Source: Mycolicibacterium rutilum (GTDB lineage Bacteria > Actinomycetota > Actinomycetes > Mycobacteriales > Mycobacteriaceae). From it: DNA of 64,000 nt. Location of the stretch: positions 4,278,001-4,342,000 of the forward strand of contig NZ_LT629971.1 in the NCBI RefSeq assembly GCF_900108565.1, given 5' to 3'. This document shows, in pieces, positions 59,501 to 64,000 of the stretch (position 1 is the first letter of the stretch; every line of letters starts with the position of its first letter). The position numbers were made by a program, and so were the translations under genes. The notes beneath the pieces were generated by a model. It was not told where the DNA came from, made no database searches, and saw only the letters and a program-made list of their open reading frames with translations.

Positions 59501-60352
59501 CTATTCGTGCGCGGGCTGCTCCGCATCGTCCCCGCCATCTGGCACGTGCCTGCGGGTTTTCAGCCGGTACATCACGAAGTCGGCGGGCACGCCGTCCTGC
59601 TTGATCGGAAACACCTGTCGGCGAAGGCGTTTGGCGTCGACGCCGAGCGCGTCGAATTGCTCGTCGGGAATGCGCTCCAGCGTGGCTTGCGACACCATCA
59701 GCTCGCCGCGCGTCGCGCGCTCCATCACGCGCGCGGCGATGTTGACGTCGACACCGACCCAGTCCGAGCCGATGCGCTGCGGATGGCCGGTGTGCACACC
59801 GACCCGCATCCGCGGCGTGAAACCATCCACCTCAACGGCTTTCACCGCTTCACGGGCCGTGATGGCGGCGCGCACGGCCGTCGTCGGCTCGTAGAACACG
59901 GCCATGATGCCGTCGCCCAGGCGCTTGACGATGTGACCGCCGGCCGCCAGCAGCGGCGGCTCGACCACCTGCGACACGCGCCGCAGCAGCCGCAGGGTCG
60001 CTTCGTCACCGGCGTTCAGCGACCACGCCGAGAACCCCACCAGGTCGGTGAAGACGATCGTCGCCTCCCGGTTGGCCGGTTTCCCCGACACCCGCTCGGT
60101 CAGCGCCTGCCACACCTGCAGGGCCCCCAGGCTCACCTCGCGCGTGGCGGCCTCGCGTTCGAGCAGGCGGTCGGCGGCCCTGGCGGCCGCGCTGGGTCCG
60201 CCGACACCGGTCGCCGACAGCGGGTCGCCGAACTCCGGGTCGCCGGGCAGTGCCCGCCGCGCGCGGCGCAGGAACGCGATGACGCTCTCGTTGTGGTTGG
60301 TGTTCTTGAGCCACCAGAACGGTCCCGAGGACTGTTGGGGCTCGACATCCAC
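59501..60352 (-). CDS. Class III adenylate/guanylate cyclase (Rv1647-like)
   Basis: 283 aa from GTG 60352. After an N-terminal region of about 90 residues comes a CHD cyclase domain: metal D103 in IVFTDLVGFS, D147 in KRLGDGIMAVF, and transition-state N204 and R208 in VDVNIAARV; K143 is at the purine-selecting position, favouring ATP. All catalytic residues are present, so cAMP formation is expected, as shown for Rv1647. Soluble, no membrane segment. Confidence 0.9.
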   Translation of the reverse strand: MDVEPQQSSGPFWWLKNTNHNESVIAFLRRARRALPGDPEFGDPLSATGVGGPSAAARAADRLLEREAATREVSLGALQVWQALTERVSGKPANREATIVFTDLVGFSAWSLNAGDEATLRLLRRVSQVVEPPLLAAGGHIVKRLGDGIMAVFYEPTTAVRAAITAREAVKAVEVDGFTPRMRVGVHTGHPQRIGSDWVGVDVNIAARVMERATRGELMVSQATLERIPDEQFDALGVDAKRLRRQVFPIKQDGVPADFVMYRLKTRRHVPDGGDDAEQPAHE

Positions 60353-60510
60353 CCGACCAGCCTATCCTCCGCTCACCGCCGAGCAATTCCGCGCTGGCAG
60401 AACACAATCCGACATGCGAAGGAACCGCCACCAAACGCACTGGTCACAAACGCATGGAGCGACAATTGCCGCTGCGTAACGGTGTGGTGCGGCACGCCCG
60501 GCAAATCGTA

Positions 60511-60526
60511 GACAACGCCTGTTGTC
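60511..60526. promoter_or_regulatory. Palindrome upstream of the MpaB-family gene, candidate operator
   Basis: GACAAC-GCCT-GTTGTC, perfect 6-bp arms with a 4-bp centre, 42 bp before ATG 60568 and inside the 215-bp divergent region. The size and symmetry suit a TetR-type repressor site; no regulator gene is adjacent. Confidence 0.4.
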
Positions 60527-60567
60527 AACATTATCGTGGAAATCACACCGATTCAGCGAGGAGCCGG

Positions 60568-61596
60568 ATGACCGCAACATCGCGTGCTGACACCGCCGGA
60601 GCGCACCCGCTCGGGCCCGATTCCCTGACGTGGAAGTACTTCGGTGATCTGCGCACCGGGCTGCTCGGCGTCTGGATCGGCGCCATCCAGAACATGTATC
60701 CGGAACTGGGCGCAGGCGTCGAGGACCATTCGATCCTGCTGCGCGAACCGCTGCAGCGCGTCGCCCGCTCGGTGTACCCGATCATGGGCGTCGTCTACGA
60801 CGGTGAGCGCGCCGCGCAGACCGGCGAGCAGATCAAGGGCTACCACACCACGATCAAGGGCGTGGACGCCGAGGGTCGCCGCTATCACGCGCTGAACCCG
60901 GAGACGTTCTACTGGGCCCACGCCACGTTCTTCATGCTGATCATCAAGACCGCCGAGTATTTCTGCGGCGGGCTGACCGAGGCCGAGAAGCGCCAACTGT
61001 TCGACGAGCATGTGCAGTGGTACCGGATGTACGGCATGAGCATGCGGCCGGTGCCGGACAGCTGGGAGGAGTTCTGCGAGTACTGGGACCGCAAGTGCTG
61101 CGAGGAACTCGAGATCAACCGCGCCACGCTCGACATCTTCTCGATCCGCATCCCCAAGCCGTGGTTCGTGCTGATGCCGACCGGAATCTGGGATCAACTC
61201 TTCAAGCCGATGGTGGGCGCGCAGCGCTGGATCGCGGCGGGCGTGTTCGACGACGCCGTCCGCGAGAAGGCGAACATGCGCTGGACCCCCGGCGACGAGG
61301 TGCTGCTGCGGCTGTTCGGCAAGCTCGTCGAGCTCGCGTTCGTCGCCGTTCCCGACGAAATCCGTTTGCATCCACGGGCTTTGGCGGCCTATCGGCGAGC
61401 GGCGGGCAAGCTGGCCGCCGACGCGCCGCTGGCCGAGGCGCCGTCGTTCATGGCACCGCCCAGTGACCGGCGCGGCATGCCCATGCACTACGTCCCGCCG
61501 CGCAGATCGCTGCTCGACCGGGCCGGCTCGCTGGTGCACACGACGTTCGCTTTGACGGGCCTGCGTCCGGCCCGCGGACGGCATAAGGCAGCCTAG
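60568..61596 (+). CDS. MpaB-family oxygenase-like protein (DUF2236)
   Basis: 342 aa from ATG 60568, ribosome site GAGGAG. Matches the ER-bound oxygenase mpaB/mpaB'/Rubber oxygenase family (DUF2236): WKYFGDLRTGLLGVWIGAIQ, YWAHATFFMLIIKTAEYF (conserved His), DEHVQWYRMYGMSMRPVP. Related to latex clearing b-type haem proteins; the mycobacterial orthologue is Rv1645c. The substrate is unknown. Followed after 5 bp by an acyl-CoA dehydrogenase gene. Confidence 0.88.
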   Translation: MTATSRADTAGAHPLGPDSLTWKYFGDLRTGLLGVWIGAIQNMYPELGAGVEDHSILLREPLQRVARSVYPIMGVVYDGERAAQTGEQIKGYHTTIKGVDAEGRRYHALNPETFYWAHATFFMLIIKTAEYFCGGLTEAEKRQLFDEHVQWYRMYGMSMRPVPDSWEEFCEYWDRKCCEELEINRATLDIFSIRIPKPWFVLMPTGIWDQLFKPMVGAQRWIAAGVFDDAVREKANMRWTPGDEVLLRLFGKLVELAFVAVPDEIRLHPRALAAYRRAAGKLAADAPLAEAPSFMAPPSDRRGMPMHYVPPRRSLLDRAGSLVHTTFALTGLRPARGRHKAA

Positions 61597-61601
61597 GGGG
61601 C

Positions 61602-62840
61602 ATGCTCGATTGGTCTGATGTCGATCTCGCGGTGCGCGATGCGGTGCGCGAGTTCGTCGACAAGGAAATCCGCCCGCACGTCGACGCGCTGGAAAGCGGC
61701 GAGATGGAGCCCTACCCCATCATCCGCAAGCTGTTCGCGACGTTCGGCATCGCCGACATGGCCCGCGAGTCGCTGAACAAGCGGCTGGCCAAGCTTCGCG
61801 ACGGCGGCGGGGACGGCTCGAAGTCCTCCTCCGGCGGCGGCGGGATGTTCGGCGACGGCTCCGGCGGCATGGGCTTCGTCGTCGTCAGCGAACTGTGCCG
61901 GGTGTCGATGGGCATCGTCACCGGGATGGGCGTCAGCCTGGGACTGACCGTGCCGACGATCATGAGCCGCGGCACGCTGGCCCAGCAGGAGCGGTGGCTG
62001 CCGGACCTGGTCACCTACGACAAGATCGGCGCCTGGGCGATCACCGAGCCGGATTCGGGTTCGGATGCGTTCGGCGGGATGAAGTCCTACGTCGTGCGCG
62101 ACGGCGACGACTACATCCTCAACGGCCAGAAGACGTTCATCACGAACGGGCCCGACGCCGACGTCGTCGTGGTCTACGCCAAGCTCGACGAACCCGGCGT
62201 CGACAAGCGCGACCGCAAGGTGCTGACGTTCGTGCTGGACCGCGGCATGGAGGGCTTCGTGCAGTCCCAGCCGCTCCGCAAGATGGGGATCCACAGCTCG
62301 CGCACCGGCGAGTTGTTCTTCAACAACGTGCGGCTGAGCCGCGACCGGCTGCTCGGCGAGACCGAGGGAGACGGTGGCACGTCCGACGGCCGCGCCAGCG
62401 CCCGGTCCAACTTCTCCGCCGAGCGGATCGGCGTCGCCGCGATGTCGCTGGGCGTGATCGAGGAATGCCTGCGGCTCTGCGTCGACTACGCCAAGACCCG
62501 CAAGCTGTGGGGCCAGGAGATCGGGCAGTTCCAGCTGATCCAGCTCAAGCTCGCGAACATGGAAGTCGCGCGAATGAACGTGCGCAACATCTTGTTCCGC
62601 GTCATCGAGGCCGCACAGACCGGCACGCCGATCTCTCTGCCGGAGGCCTCGGCGATCAAGTGGTACTGCTCGCAGGCCGCCACCGACGTCGCGATGGATG
62701 CGGTGCAGTTGTTCGGCGGCAACGGCTACATGACCGAGTACCGCGTCGAACAGTTGGCGCGCGACGCCAAGTCGCTGATGATCTACGCCGGCAGCAACGA
62801 GGTCCAGATCACCCACGTGGCGCGCGGGCTGCTGAGCTAG
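61602..62840 (+). CDS. Acyl-CoA dehydrogenase
   Basis: 412 aa. Family motifs in order: GAWAITEPDSGSDAFGGMKS (FAD/substrate loop), FITNGPDADVVVVYAK, FSAERIGVAAMSLGVIEECL, QLFGGNGYMTEYRVEQLARD, IYAGSNEVQITHVARG. A Gly/Ser-rich insertion (residues 67-90, GGGDGSKSSSGGGGMFGDG) breaks the N-terminal helical domain. Oxidises an acyl-CoA to an enoyl-CoA with FAD. Overlaps the converging SpoU gene by 4 bases. Confidence 0.93.
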   Translation: MLDWSDVDLAVRDAVREFVDKEIRPHVDALESGEMEPYPIIRKLFATFGIADMARESLNKRLAKLRDGGGDGSKSSSGGGGMFGDGSGGMGFVVVSELCRVSMGIVTGMGVSLGLTVPTIMSRGTLAQQERWLPDLVTYDKIGAWAITEPDSGSDAFGGMKSYVVRDGDDYILNGQKTFITNGPDADVVVVYAKLDEPGVDKRDRKVLTFVLDRGMEGFVQSQPLRKMGIHSSRTGELFFNNVRLSRDRLLGETEGDGGTSDGRASARSNFSAERIGVAAMSLGVIEECLRLCVDYAKTRKLWGQEIGQFQLIQLKLANMEVARMNVRNILFRVIEAAQTGTPISLPEASAIKWYCSQAATDVAMDAVQLFGGNGYMTEYRVEQLARDAKSLMIYAGSNEVQITHVARGLLS

Positions 62841-63583
62841 CTGCGGCGGTGCGCGGCGGCGCTCTGGTACAGGCAGATCGCCGCCGCCGAGGCCACGTTG
62901 AGACTCTCGGCGTGGCCCGGCATCGGAATGCAGACCCGGTGCGTCGCCTCGCGGGCCAGTTCGGCGGGCAGACCGTGCGCCTCGGGTCCGAACAGCCACG
63001 CTGTCGGTGAGGCCAGCTCGGCGTCATCGAGCGACACCTCGCCGTCGACGGTGGTGGCCAGCACCTGCAGATCCGCCGCCCGCAGCGCGCCGACAACGGC
63101 CGCGGAATCAGTCTGGGAGACAACGGGGATCGAGAAGATGCTGCCTGCCGAGGCGCGCAGGCACTTCCCGTTGTACGGGTCGACGCTGTGGCCGGCCAGC
63201 ACCACGGCGTCGGCGCCCATCGCGTCGGCGATGCGGATCAGCGTGCCGGCGTTGCCCGGTTCGGAGATCTCCACCGCGACCGCCACCAGCCGGGGCGACG
63301 CGGCCAGCACGTCGGCCAGCGAGGTCTGCGGCATCGTGCACACCGCGACCAGGCCGACCGGAGTCACCGTCTCCGACAACGCTTTTGCGGCCCGCTCGGT
63401 GACCAGCTGAACCGGTGCGTCGGCGAGCAGCGCAGCGAACCGCTCATGCGCGGATTCGGTGGCGAAGACCTCGGATACGAGTCCGCGCCGCAGCGCCGCC
63501 TCGACGAGGTTGGGTCCCTCGGCGAGGAAGCGCTCGGCGCGGCGTCGTCCTGTGTGGCGCTGCAGCTTGACCGCTGCGGCCAC
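62837..63583 (-). CDS. SpoU/TrmH-family RNA 2'-O-methyltransferase
   Basis: 248 aa from GTG 63583; upstream codons LTERSAR resemble the extended N-terminus of other family members but lack a start codon. N-terminal RNA-binding substrate domain (RFLAEGPNLVEAALRRG), then the knotted SpoU domain: ISEPGNAGTLIRIADAMGAD, WLFGPEAHGLP, CIPMPGHAESLNVASAAAIC. Probably methylates 23S rRNA (Rv1644/tsnR relative). Lies 23 bp after rplT. Confidence 0.93.
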   Translation of the reverse strand: MAAAVKLQRHTGRRRAERFLAEGPNLVEAALRRGLVSEVFATESAHERFAALLADAPVQLVTERAAKALSETVTPVGLVAVCTMPQTSLADVLAASPRLVAVAVEISEPGNAGTLIRIADAMGADAVVLAGHSVDPYNGKCLRASAGSIFSIPVVSQTDSAAVVGALRAADLQVLATTVDGEVSLDDAELASPTAWLFGPEAHGLPAELAREATHRVCIPMPGHAESLNVASAAAICLYQSAAAHRRS

Positions 63584-63606
63584 CCGTGCTGAGCGTTCGG
63601 TGAGCG

Positions 63607-64000
63607 TCAGGCAGCCTCGTCGGCGTCCGACTGCGCGTTCACGTCAGCGGGCAGCGCACCCTTGGCCACGTCGACCAGCGCGGTGAAGGCATCCGGGTCG
63701 CTGACGGCGATCTCGGCGAGGTTCTTGCGGTCCACCTCGACGCCGGCCAGCTTCAGGCCCTGGATCAGCCGGTTGTAGGTGATGTCGTTCGCGCGGGCGG
63801 CCGCGTTGATCCGCGAGATCCACAGCTTGCGGAACTCACCCTTGCGGGCACGCCGGTCCCGGTAGGCGTAGTTGAGCGAATGCAGCTGCTGCTCTTTGGC
63901 CTTGCGGTACAGGCGGGAGCGCTGGCCGCGGTAGCCCTTCGAGGCCTTGAGGATCGTGCGCCGCTTCTTCTGGGCGTTGACTGCGCGCTTGACGCGTGCC
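63607..64000 (-). CDS. rplT: 50S ribosomal protein L20 (first two bases of the start codon outside window)
   Basis: The frame covers all codons from the second residue (ARVKRAVNAQKKRRTILK) to TGA 63607; the G of the ATG is base 64000. Typical L20: KGYRGQRSRLYRKAKEQ, RRARKGEFRKLWISRIN, NRLIQGLKLAGVEVDRK, plus a short acidic tail as in actinobacteria. About 131 aa. Binds 23S rRNA early in assembly; infC and rpmI are expected just outside. Confidence 0.97.
   Translation of the reverse strand, partial: ARVKRAVNAQKKRRTILKASKGYRGQRSRLYRKAKEQQLHSLNYAYRDRRARKGEFRKLWISRINAAARANDITYNRLIQGLKLAGVEVDRKNLAEIAVSDPDAFTALVDVAKGALPADVNAQSDADEAA

Overview
The window reads as the chromosome of a fast-growing mycobacterium (Mycolicibacterium type). 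Evidence: very high GC, GTG/ATG start codons chained by 4-base overlaps, a 16S rRNA whose helix-18 region is the short fast-grower form, an rrn operon just downstream of tyrS (the known rrnB site of fast growers), and gene order from 14 to 64 kb that matches, in inverted orientation, the M. tuberculosis block from about Rv1713 (der) to Rv1643 (rplT). The synteny is from memory; no search was run.

Bases 1-10.7 kb are accessory DNA. At the left edge are two minus-strand genes that could be a toxin-antitoxin-like pair and a GNAT acetyltransferase. An intact IS3-family element follows (2011-3321; perfect 23-bp ends, GTG target duplication). Next is a ~0.78-kb segment (3390-4166) bounded by TA dinucleotides and 35-bp imperfect inverted repeats, carrying a PD-(D/E)XK-type nuclease gene with a coupled 43-aa ORF; it looks like a non-autonomous mobile cassette. 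From 4.2 to 10.7 kb lies a compact phage-derived island: a tyrosine integrase reading toward tRNA-Pro(GGG), and opposite it one translationally coupled string: excisionase-like HTH, small DNA-binding and zinc-ribbon proteins, a replication-type winged-helix protein with iteron-like repeats inside its gene, a coiled-coil protein, a terminase-small-subunit-like protein, and a broken tape-measure-like fragment. No capsid or tail genes are visible. The order int / xis / rep+ori / terS resembles phage-inducible chromosomal islands (phage satellites); a deleted prophage is the alternative.

Bases 10.8-31.7 kb are core genome: an FeS-type photolyase; two TauE/SafE permeases; the der-cmk-pseudouridine synthase-scpB-scpA-parA chain (chromosome segregation, ribosome assembly); an O-methyltransferase; xerD-NUDIX-pyrG; mctB/steA (envelope and septation); recN-nadK-tlyA-small protein-HAD phosphatase-TPR protein. 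An rrn operon (16S-23S-5S, minus strand, 31.8-37.0 kb) has a clear promoter, a boxA-type leader and an intrinsic terminator.

Bases 37.4-64 kb: tyrS, mpg, an ABC exporter with its TetR regulator behind a probably leaderless promoter, a Trm112-like protein with a secreted protein and a large lipase/acyl-CoA-synthetase fusion, an ABC-F ATPase, the arginine cluster argCJBDFRGH with a palindromic ArgR-type operator at argC, pheST, a class III nucleotide cyclase, an MpaB-family protein with an acyl-CoA dehydrogenase, a SpoU rRNA methyltransferase, and rplT cut by the right edge within its start codon.
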